64,000 bases of DNA from Williamsia sp. (lineage in GTDB: Bacteria; Bacteroidota; Bacteroidia; Chitinophagales; Chitinophagaceae): positions 62,001 to 126,000 of the forward strand of contig JADCRZ010000016.1 of NCBI GenBank assembly GCA_015069695.1. The letters run 5' to 3'. The stretch's first letter is position 1. Each line of letters begins with the position of its first letter. This document shows, one piece after another, positions 19,565-28,943 of the stretch. Under the pieces are notes generated by a model that searched no databases, was not told where the DNA came from, and saw nothing but the letters and a program-made list of their open reading frames with translations. A program made the position numbers and the translations under genes.

Positions 19565-21244
19565 TTACTGTTTGGCATCTCCCTCATAAATACTTTTCAT
19601 TTGCCAGGCATCCATTGATTTCAAGGTCGCATCTGCCCCTTGCGATCGCAGGGAAACGCCGATGCTGTCGTCTCTGCCCGGATAAACCCGGGCACCCAAA
19701 CATTGCTTTCCGTTCACAAATACTTCTACTACGCTTTTATCAATAAAGATGCGCAACTTCAGGGGTTCTCCCGGCAGTAAAAATACAGGAGCCGTTTCAG
19801 GTGCCCGCGACCGCACATCAGGAAGTACAGAAGAGTACGAAGTTTCCAATGTAACCAGACTGCCCCGGGCCTGGGGAGCGCCTGGTCCGGCCGCATAGCT
19901 TCTGCCCTGGCTGAATCCGCGTTCCCTGAAAAATGCAATGCGGGTATACTCTTCCCGGCCCGGAGAACGCAATACATTCAGCTCGATCATGGGCGCACTG
20001 CCCGTATCTATTTCAGCAACGATTTCCATTGCGTTGCCCTGCATGCTTTTAAGCACAATTTCCTTGTTCGCCGGCAGCTTCATCGCATCCAAATGCTGGT
20101 GGTTGTACCTGAGCGATTCTATTTCGCCGGCCGGTTCTATCTGCAGCTCATCCTTTCCCGCCAGCGTCAGCCGCCTGGGCAGCGTCATGATCTGGTTCCA
20201 GCCTTTTGTAGGTTTGCCCGGATTCATGTTGAACAGGATGATCACCCCGCCTTTGCCGTCCGGCGTAGCGGATGGTGCATGTACGCCCGAAGGCGATGCC
20301 GCGCCGAAATTAAATTTTCCATGATTGCTTACGATAAACTGGTCTTTCTGCTTGTCGTAATCACCCAGCAGGTACTGGCCGCCGCTCATGTGGCTGAAGA
20401 AAGGAAGTATATAACGGTTACCAATAGGCCAGAAATAAGGACAGGCTCCGTCATCGCCCACCAACGTGAACCGGTCGTCTTTTACAAACTCGTGCAGGTA
20501 TTGCCAGTTCGCCAGGTCTTTCGAGCGGAACAGGAAATTTGCCCGCACTTGTTTGCCGCCCGGTCCCTCTGCCACACGCCCTGCCGAAAGCGAGTAGTAT
20601 ACGCTGTCCTTTTTCCAGATGCAGGGATCAAATACACTGTAAGGCAGGGGCAGACCGGTCGCATCCGTTAACGGAATAACAGGCTTGCCGCTTACCTTCT
20701 CCCAATTCAGCAGGAGCGGATCGCTGGAGGTGGCTACCATATTGCCGGCCATCGGACCATGATACATGGCGATAACCCGGTTCTCTTCCACGAAGGTAGA
20801 GCCTGAAAAAACCGCCCTTTCAGGATTTGGATAGATGGCATAGGGCAGATCACGCCAATGGATCAGGTCAGGGCTCACGGCATGGCCCCAGTGCTGCCGG
20901 GGATCTTCGGGCGGGTAAGCCTGGTAAAACAAGTGCCAGCGCCCTTTCCAGTAACACAAGCCATTGGGATCGTTCAGGGTATTTTCCGGATTCACATAAT
21001 GATAAATAGGCCTGTATTTGTCGCCGGCCAATTTCCTGCGCGACCCCGCAAAACGCACCAGGAGCGGATTGGTCTTTAGCTGTGCCTCCTGCTCTTCCAG
21101 GGTATTGGCAAAACTATATTTGGGCACCTTGGAAGTATAATCAACAGCACCCGCCTGCGAACCGGCCTGCTGGCCCCGGCAGACCCCGATGGTCATAAAA
21201 ATCAATAAGATCAACCACCTCCCTGTTTTATTTCCTGCTAGCAT
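19565..21244 (-). CDS. GH32-family enzyme with altered acid/base motif
   Basis: This 559-residue exported protein has a hydrophobic signal at residues 9-25. The nucleophile block NTLNDPNGLCYWKGRWH is intact (Asp92), and the RDP block reads VFDPCIW, keeping its Asp. The usual ECPDF acid/base motif, however, reads GDDGACPYFWPIG, with Ala267 in the place of Glu and two Asp residues (264, 265) just before it. The C-terminal beta-sandwich is typical (DKSVVEVFVNGKQ). It may belong to a GH32 branch with a shifted acid residue, or it may be weakly active. It lies between SusD and the second GH32 gene in the fructan operon, with a 122-base gap upstream. Confidence 0.9.
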   Translation of the reverse strand: MLAGNKTGRWLILLIFMTIGVCRGQQAGSQAGAVDYTSKVPKYSFANTLEEQEAQLKTNPLLVRFAGSRRKLAGDKYRPIYHYVNPENTLNDPNGLCYWKGRWHLFYQAYPPEDPRQHWGHAVSPDLIHWRDLPYAIYPNPERAVFSGSTFVEENRVIAMYHGPMAGNMVATSSDPLLLNWEKVSGKPVIPLTDATGLPLPYSVFDPCIWKKDSVYYSLSAGRVAEGPGGKQVRANFLFRSKDLANWQYLHEFVKDDRFTLVGDDGACPYFWPIGNRYILPFFSHMSGGQYLLGDYDKQKDQFIVSNHGKFNFGAASPSGVHAPSATPDGKGGVIILFNMNPGKPTKGWNQIMTLPRRLTLAGKDELQIEPAGEIESLRYNHQHLDAMKLPANKEIVLKSMQGNAMEIVAEIDTGSAPMIELNVLRSPGREEYTRIAFFRERGFSQGRSYAAGPGAPQARGSLVTLETSYSSVLPDVRSRAPETAPVFLLPGEPLKLRIFIDKSVVEVFVNGKQCLGARVYPGRDDSIGVSLRSQGADATLKSMDAWQMKSIYEGDAKQ

Positions 21245-21366
21245 GATCTGTTTGTTTGATGATAAATGGTTTTTACTTCTCAGCCGACACTTGTTGAAGC
21301 TCCTTGTTTTCCTCTGCTACACCCCGGCACTGATCGTTTATACGATTTTGATTTTTTCCACGACAC

Positions 21367-23094
21367 CTAATACCCCGGATTTTGCTTATACAGATTTTGC
21401 GTCAGCGTGATCTGGTTCTGCGGTATAGGGAGATATTCGTCCCGGCCCGCTGTAAACTTGGCGGAGGCCAGGTTTACGATCTTCAGCTTTTCTTTTGCGA
21501 AATAGGCATTGATAAAATCAGCTGCGATGCCCCAGCGGACCAGGTCAAAGAAATGGATTCCTTCCATCGCAAATTCCAGTCTTCTTTCAAAACGCAAAGC
21601 CTTCCTGGCATTGGCCTGCGTCCACGCGATGTTTGTTCCATCCACATAGGGCTTGCAATTGTAATTGGCCACGGGCTGGCCGTTGGCATATTTGAGCATG
21701 CCGGTGCTGCTGGCGGCTCTTGCCCGCACCCCATTGATCAGCGGCAACGCCTCGTTCTGCCGGCCCAGTTCTATCAGGGCTTCTGCCTTCCAGAGCAGCA
21801 CATCGTCGTATTTAAGAATCGCCCAGTTGGTAGCACTTCCGAAAAATGCACCTACTTTTTTAAAGGCCGGACTGGTATACTGTGCGATCTCCTTCATGGA
21901 AGTGTACTGCCCGTAGATTTCAGGAACGCGCTGCCAGTTGCGCTGAGAGATAAAGGTGGGCAGGTATTTGAACGGATGCTTGGGAACGCCCGCCGTATGA
22001 TCCAGGCGCGGATCTACCCCGTTGGTCCAGAAATCGATGGAATCCTTCATGTCTACATCGTTGTAGGTATCCAGGAGCGGAAGCCCGTCTGCCCCTGTTT
22101 TAAAAGCATTGATCAAATTTTGGGACGGGGCGTGAAAAGAGCAGCAGCCGTATACCGATGCCATGTTGTAGTTGAGGCTGGATGACATGTTGAGCCGGCC
22201 GTTTGGACTGCCATCGTTGATTGAAAACTGTACGGCAAAAATAGATTCCGAATTGTTTTCAGAATAAGGATAAAGCCAGTTGTTTCCAAAATCGCTCACC
22301 ATACTGTAGCTGCCGGAGCTGATGACCGCATCACAGGCCGCCAGGACCTTGCCGAGCGTGGTTGCGTTTACGGTGGTTACCTGGTGTGTTTCGTTTTGCT
22401 CATAGGCCTGGTAAAGCCTTACTTTGGCCAGGTAGGCATATGCCGCAATTTTATTGGCCCGGCCTACTTCCTGCTGCACCGCCGGCAGGTTATCTACACC
22501 GGCCTGGAAGTCTTCTGCAATCTTATCCCAGAGCTGGTTGCTGTTCAGCGTCGTATTTCCTGTTTTGGCCCGGTCGTCCTGGGCTGCGGCATCATCGCTG
22601 TAGGGAATGTTCTTAAACAGGATTTTGAGCAGGAAATGAAAATGCCCCCTGATAAACCGCATCTCGGCCAGTCTGGCGGCTTTGTTGGGGAACTCGGTCG
22701 CTGAAAGCTTGTTGAGTCTTTGCATCGCATCGTTGGCCCTTGCGATGCCTTCGTAGAGGGCACTCCAGATCGCATCGATGGAACCGGTGGTCGGAATCAC
22801 CAGGTTGAACTTTTCCATCTGGTCAAACTGGCCCTGGTCGCCCACGCTGCCACCGCCCTTGTAGGCATCACCGCCCCGTACGCTGCCCCATGGCCACATA
22901 TGTACAAAAGGAACCGTCCAGTCGTCGTTGCCCAGGGCAGCATAAGCCGCCGTACACATTTTGTCGATGTTTGCCGGCGTATTTAGTTGTTCATCGGTCA
23001 CTTTCCCTGTAGGCGTATAATCCAGGAAACTTTTTTTGCAGGAGATCACTGCGGTAAGACTGATCACCAGCAGGCAGATCAAGATCCTTTTCAT
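21367..23094 (-). CDS. SusD/RagB-like outer-membrane glycan-binding lipoprotein (fructan operon, PUL 3)
   Basis: This 575-residue protein has a lipobox at Cys19 (AVISC) followed by KKSFLDYTPTGK. It shares the GDAYKGGGS, LNYNMASVYGCC and RRLEFAMEGIHFFDLVRWG segments with the SusD proteins of PULs 1 and 2, and ends NPGY. It binds fructan fragments at the cell surface together with the SusC encoded 25 bases upstream. The fructan assignment is strongest for this copy, because the same operon carries two GH32 enzymes, a fructokinase and a sugar porter. No SusE- or SusF-like extra binding lipoprotein is encoded in the operon. Confidence 0.94.
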   Translation of the reverse strand: MKRILICLLVISLTAVISCKKSFLDYTPTGKVTDEQLNTPANIDKMCTAAYAALGNDDWTVPFVHMWPWGSVRGGDAYKGGGSVGDQGQFDQMEKFNLVIPTTGSIDAIWSALYEGIARANDAMQRLNKLSATEFPNKAARLAEMRFIRGHFHFLLKILFKNIPYSDDAAAQDDRAKTGNTTLNSNQLWDKIAEDFQAGVDNLPAVQQEVGRANKIAAYAYLAKVRLYQAYEQNETHQVTTVNATTLGKVLAACDAVISSGSYSMVSDFGNNWLYPYSENNSESIFAVQFSINDGSPNGRLNMSSSLNYNMASVYGCCSFHAPSQNLINAFKTGADGLPLLDTYNDVDMKDSIDFWTNGVDPRLDHTAGVPKHPFKYLPTFISQRNWQRVPEIYGQYTSMKEIAQYTSPAFKKVGAFFGSATNWAILKYDDVLLWKAEALIELGRQNEALPLINGVRARAASSTGMLKYANGQPVANYNCKPYVDGTNIAWTQANARKALRFERRLEFAMEGIHFFDLVRWGIAADFINAYFAKEKLKIVNLASAKFTAGRDEYLPIPQNQITLTQNLYKQNPGY

Positions 23095-23119
23095 GCTATT
23101 TGATTTAAGATAGATGGAA

Positions 23120-26100
23120 TTAAAGTGTAAGGTTCAATCCGAAGGTTACGCTCGTGGGTACCGGATAGGTACTTCCCGGCAGTGCGGGATCCATGGCCGT
23201 AAAAGAATCTTTCTCCCCTTTCCGGAAGATGGTAAACAAATTACCGCCAAGCACAAACACGCGGCAATGCTGGATCCGGGCCCGGTCTATCAACTTTTGG
23301 GGAACTGCATAACCCAGCTCGGCGGTGCGCAGCTTGAAATAATCACCACTCTCTACATAGTAGCTGGAGAACCGGGTTTCATTGTTGGAGTTGGCATTGG
23401 AAAGCATGGGGATGGTGGAAGTTTTGTTCTGCGGCGTCCATGCATCCAGCACCCGGCTGCCCATGTTCATACCACTCTGTAAAAAATCCGTGCTGCCTTT
23501 GATAACATTGTTCACCTTGCGTCCATAAATACCCTGGCCGAACAGGGCAAGATCAAACCCTTTGTAGCCAAGCTGGATGTTCAGGCCATACTCGGCTTTG
23601 GGCAGTTGATTGCCCAGCCAGTCCTGGTCCAGGGCATCGATCTTGCCATCACCGTTGAGGTCGGCATAGCGGATCCTTCCGATGCCCTTACCGGGCTGCG
23701 CAGCCGATTTGTCTACTTCCTCCTGTGTCTGGAACAGGCCCTGTACGATATAGCCAAACATCTCCTGCGGGGCATGTCCAAGGATGGTCTTCTCTACATT
23801 GCCGGGATAGCCGGCTACTACGCTGGCAGGAACATATACCACCTTGTTCCGGAACCCGCCTACATTCACGCCGATGTTATAGGTCAACCCGCCGGCTGTC
23901 CGGTCGCGGTATCCCAGCGACAGTTCAAAACCTTTGTTGTCTACCGTTGCGCCGTTCAGCACCTGGCTGGCACCTGCCCCAATGATGGCAGGATAAGGAG
24001 GCGTGATCAGGATATCGGTTGTCCTCCGCTTGAAGTAATCAAACGTACCAAACAGCTTATCCTGCATGAACCCGAAGTCCAGTCCTATGTTTACTTCCTC
24101 CGTGGTTTCCCATTTGAGGTTCAGGTTTTCTCTTCTTACCTGGGAGTAGCCGGAAGCAAGCGTACCGCCGTTTGATCCGGTAAGATCGTAAGCCGTGCCT
24201 ATATTCCGCCTTCCGCCGGAGAGAGCGCCGTAGTTGGTAGCATAGCTGCCGAACCGCGATTCATCGCCGATTTCCTGGTTGCCTACACGGCCCCACCCGG
24301 CCCTGAGCTTCAGGTTGGAGATAGATTTCATGTTCTGCAAAAAAGATTCATTGCTGAGCCGCCATCCTGCTGCAACAGAAGGAAACACGCCATACTGGTT
24401 GTTCTCCCCGAACCTGGAAGAGCCGTCCTGGCGGATGGTTACGGCGAGCAGGTATTTGTCGCCATAGTTGTAATTCACTTTTCCAAAGTAAGAAAGCAGC
24501 TGGTTACCGGTGAGGCTTCCGCTGTTTGTCTGGTTGCCGGTTCCTGCGCCTAGCTGATAATAATTTAAGTCCTCAATTGCAAATCCTTCTTTGTAGGCAC
24601 TGAGGGTCTGGTACCTGTTCTTGATCGCTTCCATTCCTGCCAGCAGGTTGATGTTGTGCGGCCCGAACTTGAGCAGGTAGTTGGCCGTATTCGTCCAGGT
24701 CCAGTTGGGCCGGTGAAACTGGTCAACAGTCATATAGTTGATGGTCCGCGACAGGAATCCTGTAACAAAGGCAGGATAAATAGCGGAGCTGTATCCTTCG
24801 GTATAATCCAGCCCGAAGACCGAGCGCAGGAGCAGGTTTTGAACCGGCCTGACCTCGGCATATATATTGCCAAACAGCCCGAGGGTTTTGTCAAAATTGT
24901 TCCGGTAGATATACAGCATGTGCAGGGGATTGTTCCGGTCAGAAAAACCGGCTCCGATCGGGCCGGCCCAATCGCCGTTTGTTTTGTATACAGGCAGCAG
25001 CGGCTGTTCAAAACGGGCGAGGTTGACCATATTGGAGCCGCCGAGGTCGAGCCTGTCCGGTGAATTGCGTGTATACGTAACCTGGAAGTTCTCTCCCACT
25101 TTTACCTTTCCGTCCAGGAAATTAAAAGCTGTATTGATTCTTGCGCCATACCGACGGAACTGCATGTACTGCATAATTCCCTGGTTGTCCAGGTAATTGA
25201 AGCCCATCAGTCCGCTGGCATTTTTGTTTCCGTAAGAGATGCTCAGGTCATCATCGGCAACGGTGCCTGTATGAAATACAACATCCTGCCAGTCGGTATT
25301 TGCACCCGGTGTTAACCCGGCCGGACTTCCGCCTACCCATTGCACCGGTGTTACTTTATCAAGTACGGCAACACCGTTTGCATCCCGGTGCCAATCGTAG
25401 CCGTATACGGCGGCATTCTGGGCCGGGTCGATCTTGTCGTTGATGGCAGCCTGCCAGAGCGCCCTGCCTCTTCCATAAACATCTAGCACGGGCACCTTGT
25501 CTGTAAAATAATTTTTTCCGTAGCTGCTGGAGAAGTTGACGCGCAGCTTGTCTTTTCCCTGTTTGGTGGTCACGATCACCACGCCATTGGAAGCCCTGGA
25601 GCCATAGATAGAAGCCGACGTAGCATCTTTAAGCACCTGAACCGATTCAATCAGGTTGGGATCTAAATTGCGGAAAGCGGTTTGGTCGAGTGTAGACACG
25701 CCATCAATAACAAACAGGGGGCTTGTATTGCCGAGCGTACTCACGCCGCGGATCAACAGGTTGTTCTGCCCGCCATTGGGCCGGCCATCGGCTTCGATAA
25801 ACACACCGGGGATGCGTCCCTGCAGGGAAGTTACCAGATTGGAAGAAGGGATATTGGCCACATCGCTTACCCTGACGACAGATACGGCGCCGGTTAAGTC
25901 TACTTTGCGCTGGACCTGGTAGCCGGTCACAACTATTTCGCCCAGTTTGTCGGAGGTCTCTTCCATTTCTACAGACAAACGCTGGTCGCCGCTTCTGATC
26001 CGGACCGTTTGGGGCTGCATGCCTACGTACGAAAAGCCTATATCATCTCCGACAGCCGCTTCGATGGAAAATTTTCCGCTTGAATCGGTGGAGGCCATTT

Positions 26101-26239
26101 TGTTTTTGGCCGTTACAGTTACACCGGCAAGTGCCGTGTTGCTGGCTTTGTTTAAAACAACGCCGGTAATGGTTCTGGATTGGGTAAATGCTGTGATCGA
26201 CAACAGGAGAATGGTAATAACCAAGAAGGTCTTTTTCAT
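23120..26239 (-). CDS. SusC-like TonB-dependent outer-membrane transporter (fructan operon, PUL 3)
   Basis: The ATG at 26239 gives MKKTFLVITILLLSITAFTQ, a standard signal peptide. The frame extends three codons further to a TTG at 26248. A carboxypeptidase-regulatory-like domain precedes EIVVTGYQVQRKVDLTGA and the plug and barrel regions. A DLNGDGKIDALDQDWLG calcium-loop-like motif is present, as in the paralogues at 2847 and 11312. The last residues are VTFGLNLTL, so the usual C-terminal Phe is replaced by Leu. It is the fourth-from-last gene of the operon, 22 bases after the fructokinase, and should carry fructo-oligosaccharides across the outer membrane. Confidence 0.94.
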   Translation of the reverse strand: MKKTFLVITILLLSITAFTQSRTITGVVLNKASNTALAGVTVTAKNKMASTDSSGKFSIEAAVGDDIGFSYVGMQPQTVRIRSGDQRLSVEMEETSDKLGEIVVTGYQVQRKVDLTGAVSVVRVSDVANIPSSNLVTSLQGRIPGVFIEADGRPNGGQNNLLIRGVSTLGNTSPLFVIDGVSTLDQTAFRNLDPNLIESVQVLKDATSASIYGSRASNGVVIVTTKQGKDKLRVNFSSSYGKNYFTDKVPVLDVYGRGRALWQAAINDKIDPAQNAAVYGYDWHRDANGVAVLDKVTPVQWVGGSPAGLTPGANTDWQDVVFHTGTVADDDLSISYGNKNASGLMGFNYLDNQGIMQYMQFRRYGARINTAFNFLDGKVKVGENFQVTYTRNSPDRLDLGGSNMVNLARFEQPLLPVYKTNGDWAGPIGAGFSDRNNPLHMLYIYRNNFDKTLGLFGNIYAEVRPVQNLLLRSVFGLDYTEGYSSAIYPAFVTGFLSRTINYMTVDQFHRPNWTWTNTANYLLKFGPHNINLLAGMEAIKNRYQTLSAYKEGFAIEDLNYYQLGAGTGNQTNSGSLTGNQLLSYFGKVNYNYGDKYLLAVTIRQDGSSRFGENNQYGVFPSVAAGWRLSNESFLQNMKSISNLKLRAGWGRVGNQEIGDESRFGSYATNYGALSGGRRNIGTAYDLTGSNGGTLASGYSQVRRENLNLKWETTEEVNIGLDFGFMQDKLFGTFDYFKRRTTDILITPPYPAIIGAGASQVLNGATVDNKGFELSLGYRDRTAGGLTYNIGVNVGGFRNKVVYVPASVVAGYPGNVEKTILGHAPQEMFGYIVQGLFQTQEEVDKSAAQPGKGIGRIRYADLNGDGKIDALDQDWLGNQLPKAEYGLNIQLGYKGFDLALFGQGIYGRKVNNVIKGSTDFLQSGMNMGSRVLDAWTPQNKTSTIPMLSNANSNNETRFSSYYVESGDYFKLRTAELGYAVPQKLIDRARIQHCRVFVLGGNLFTIFRKGEKDSFTAMDPALPGSTYPVPTSVTFGLNLTL

Positions 26240-26261
26240 AACAAACAATTTATAGAACGGC

Positions 26262-27167
26262 TTAAATAGTGGTTGCCTGGTTGGTATGCATCAGGCGGAT
26301 GATTTCATCGGGCCGGTAGTCCGGACAGGCGCCGGGATAGGAAGCCACCAGTGCACCCGCGGCACAAGCGTATTCCAGCGCACTCTCCGGCGGTGAGCGA
26401 TCGATCAGTTTAGACAGAAAGCCCGCCAGAAAAGCATCGCTGCTGCCGGTAGCATCGGCCACTTCAATCCTGTACCCGTTGTGCCGGAAACAGGCAGCCC
26501 CCGTATTCAGCACAGCGCCTTTGCTCCCCTTGGTGACGATCACGGTTTCGATGCAAAAGCGATCCTGCAATAATTTTATCCTGTCTGTTTCGTCTGTAAA
26601 ATGGCTGAACCAGCCGGTGATCAGTTCCAGCTCGGCCAGGTTGAGCTTGAGTATATTTATCTTACCAAATAATTCCTCTACGATCCGCCGGTTAAAATAA
26701 GGAGCGTGCAAATTGATGTCGAGAACTTTGACGCGGGCGGTCTCTATCAATCTGTACAAGGTTTCCCTTGATTGCTGGCAGCGCGTAATAAGAGAGCCAA
26801 ATACAAAGAATTCAGCGCAGCTTACAAGACGGGCAAATGCATCTTCCCAGTGAATAAAATCCCAGGCAGAAGGAAAAGCAATGTCAAACAAGGCTTCATC
26901 ATACTCGTTCGTCTGCGTATGCAGCTTTCCGGTAGGATGGTCGCAGTCTGCCTGAAAATAATCTGTCGTCAGTCCGTGTGCTGCCAGCAGGTTAACCAGT
27001 TCCTTGCCCGCTTTGTCCATGCCGATTTTTGTTATCAGCGCCGGGTTGATGCCCAGTTTCTTCAGATGAAAGGCCCCGTTTACGGAGGCACCGCCGGATA
27101 TAAATTTATCAGGCAACACTTCCCAAAGCACTTCACCAAAGCAAACAACAGGATAGGTGGAAGACAT
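26262..27167 (-). CDS. PfkB-family sugar kinase, probable fructokinase
   Basis: This 301-residue cytoplasmic kinase of the ribokinase/PfkB fold has an N-terminal CFGEVLWEVLPD and a substrate-binding SGGASVNGAFHLKKLG. The C-terminal ATP/anion-hole signature DATGSSDAFLAGF places the catalytic base at Asp244. The usual second residue of that motif (DTVGAGD or DTTGAGD) is altered to Ala and Ser, but the catalytic Asp is kept. It would phosphorylate incoming fructose to fructose 6-phosphate, the final step of the pathway encoded here. It lies 11 bases after the sugar porter gene and before SusC. A fructokinase next to a porter and SusC/SusD/GH32 genes repeats the layout of Bacteroides levan loci. 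Another ketose cannot be excluded. Confidence 0.88.
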   Translation of the reverse strand: MSSTYPVVCFGEVLWEVLPDKFISGGASVNGAFHLKKLGINPALITKIGMDKAGKELVNLLAAHGLTTDYFQADCDHPTGKLHTQTNEYDEALFDIAFPSAWDFIHWEDAFARLVSCAEFFVFGSLITRCQQSRETLYRLIETARVKVLDINLHAPYFNRRIVEELFGKINILKLNLAELELITGWFSHFTDETDRIKLLQDRFCIETVIVTKGSKGAVLNTGAACFRHNGYRIEVADATGSSDAFLAGFLSKLIDRSPPESALEYACAAGALVASYPGACPDYRPDEIIRLMHTNQATTI

Positions 27168-27178
27168 GGCTTTTATTT

Positions 27179-28582
27179 TTAACGCAGCAGGGCTTGCTCA
27201 AGCTGTTCCAATGATTTTCCTTTTGTTTCCGGCACTTTCGTCAGTACCCAAACCAGTTGCAGCAACATCATAAAAGCGAAGAAAGCAAAGATGGGCCAGG
27301 GGTTGTCCTTGAAAATACCGTTCTGCCCGTCTAAGAACACCGGCGTCAAAAAAGTAATCAGCGCAGCAAAAATCCAGTGCGTGCTTGCTCCGAATGACTG
27401 TCCGGAAGCCCTTACCTTATTCGGAAAGATCTCTGAAATAAATACCCAGATAACCGCGCCTTGCCCGATGGCATGCGCTGCAATAAAGAGCAGCAGGAAC
27501 ACCATCAGAAAACCTGCACCGGCATGCGCATAAAAAGCCCAGGCTACCATACCAAGACTGATAACATAACCCAGCGAGCCAATGAGGAGCAAGGTGCGGC
27601 GCCCCAGCCGGTCGATCAGGTACAAACCGACAAACGTGAAAACCAGGTTGATCCCGCCGATCAGGATAGCGTTAAACAACGACTCTTTGGAAGCCAGTCC
27701 GGCCCGTTCTAAAATTTCCGGTGCGTAGTACAAAATAAAATTGATTCCGGACAATTGGTTGAAAAGCGCCACCATAAAGGCCAGCCAAAGAATGGTTTTG
27801 TACCGGGAACTAAAAAACGGGGTTTTCTGTCCCAGCGGGGTTTCATGATGGAAAGAAGAAAGGATGGAAGTGGTTTCTGTTTCCGGGTCGGCAACACCCA
27901 GCTTTGATAAAACCGCTTTGGCTGTTTCCGGGTCGTTCTTTTTTGTGATCAGCCAACGCGGACTTTCCGGAACACCGGTTACCAGGGCAGCGTAAACAAC
28001 GGATGGTATGATGAGCACGCCCAGCATCCAGCGCCAGTCGTTTGTTCCGCCAACACCTTGCAGAAAATAGTTGGATAGAAAGGCGATCAGGATGCCGAAC
28101 ACAATATTGAACTGGTACAGCGCGCCCAAACGTCCACGGGTAGCCGGGGTAGAAATTTCAGAGATATAGGTTGGGGCGGCCACAGATGATACGCCGATAC
28201 CCAGTCCTCCAATAAAACGGAAAAAAGAAAACGTATACGGGTCGGGTGCCAGGGCTGTACCCAACGCAGAAAGGCCAAAAAGAATTCCGATGGCTATCAA
28301 TACTTTTTTACGGCCCCATCGCTGTGTGGGCATTCCACCGAACAAAGCGCCCACTACGGTGCCCCACAGGGCCATGGACATGATAAAGAAGCCGTGAAAC
28401 CAGGGAGAAGTATGCCACAACTGCTTGATTGGCAGGTTGGCGCCGGAAATTACGACGGTGTCAAACCCGAAAATAAAACCGGCCAGCGCGGCCGTTAATG
28501 AAATCCTGACAAGGTATGCGGATGCTACTTTATTGAAGCTGGTCAGGGGCTGGGTTAGCTGGTTATCTTGTAAGATCTGCAT
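27179..28582 (-). CDS. MFS sugar porter, probable fructose importer
   Basis: This 467-residue inner-membrane protein has about twelve hydrophobic segments and the full set of sugar-porter signatures. These are GFDTVVISG in helix 1, RWGRKKVL in the 2-3 loop, PESPRWL after helix 6 and VPETKGKSLEQLE at the C-terminus, with QLSGINFILYY in helix 7. It would move a monosaccharide, most likely fructose released by the GH32 enzymes, into the cytoplasm for the kinase encoded next. It is the first gene of the minus-strand fructan operon, so the operon promoter should lie between 28583 and 28943. That region is shared with the divergent sigma-factor gene. Confidence 0.92.
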   Translation of the reverse strand: MQILQDNQLTQPLTSFNKVASAYLVRISLTAALAGFIFGFDTVVISGANLPIKQLWHTSPWFHGFFIMSMALWGTVVGALFGGMPTQRWGRKKVLIAIGILFGLSALGTALAPDPYTFSFFRFIGGLGIGVSSVAAPTYISEISTPATRGRLGALYQFNIVFGILIAFLSNYFLQGVGGTNDWRWMLGVLIIPSVVYAALVTGVPESPRWLITKKNDPETAKAVLSKLGVADPETETTSILSSFHHETPLGQKTPFFSSRYKTILWLAFMVALFNQLSGINFILYYAPEILERAGLASKESLFNAILIGGINLVFTFVGLYLIDRLGRRTLLLIGSLGYVISLGMVAWAFYAHAGAGFLMVFLLLFIAAHAIGQGAVIWVFISEIFPNKVRASGQSFGASTHWIFAALITFLTPVFLDGQNGIFKDNPWPIFAFFAFMMLLQLVWVLTKVPETKGKSLEQLEQALLR

Positions 28583-28943
28583 GTGGGTGTATTATGGCAA
28601 ACAAGCGATGGATGCAGTGAACGGCCCCCAATCTACCGAGGAAAGCAGGACAGTCATTTCTAAATTCAGATCAAAATCGTATAAAATTGTAATTTGTTCA
28701 ACCTGTTGATTGTCAATCAAAAAATCATTTATTTTAAAAATGCCGTCTGCTTTTTTTTAAAATTGTATCCTTTCTTTTCAAACCTGTTTCATGCAAAATT
28801 GTATTGTGTATGCAGCGGAGATTTTGGAAGACGTGTCCAAACGCAGACAAATAGAATTGTAAACCCAAATTTGTATTATTGTACGGCAAAGCTGCCAGGT
28901 ACCCGTGGGTAACGTTTGTAATGCTAAAAGGAACAGCGATTGA
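28583..28943 (-). promoter_or_regulatory. divergent control region: fructan operon (minus) and ECF sigma gene (plus)
   Basis: This AT-rich interval of 361 bases contains no coding frame I can support. The nonamer AAAATTGTA occurs three times, at 28683-28691, 28759-28767 and 28795-28803, with a near match (GAATTGTAA) at 28854-28862. All are in the same orientation. They could be binding sites for the fructan sensor-regulator or part of promoters. An inverted pair TTGATTGTCAATCAA at 28706-28720 is also visible. No exact TAnnTTTG box was found. Confidence 0.4.
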
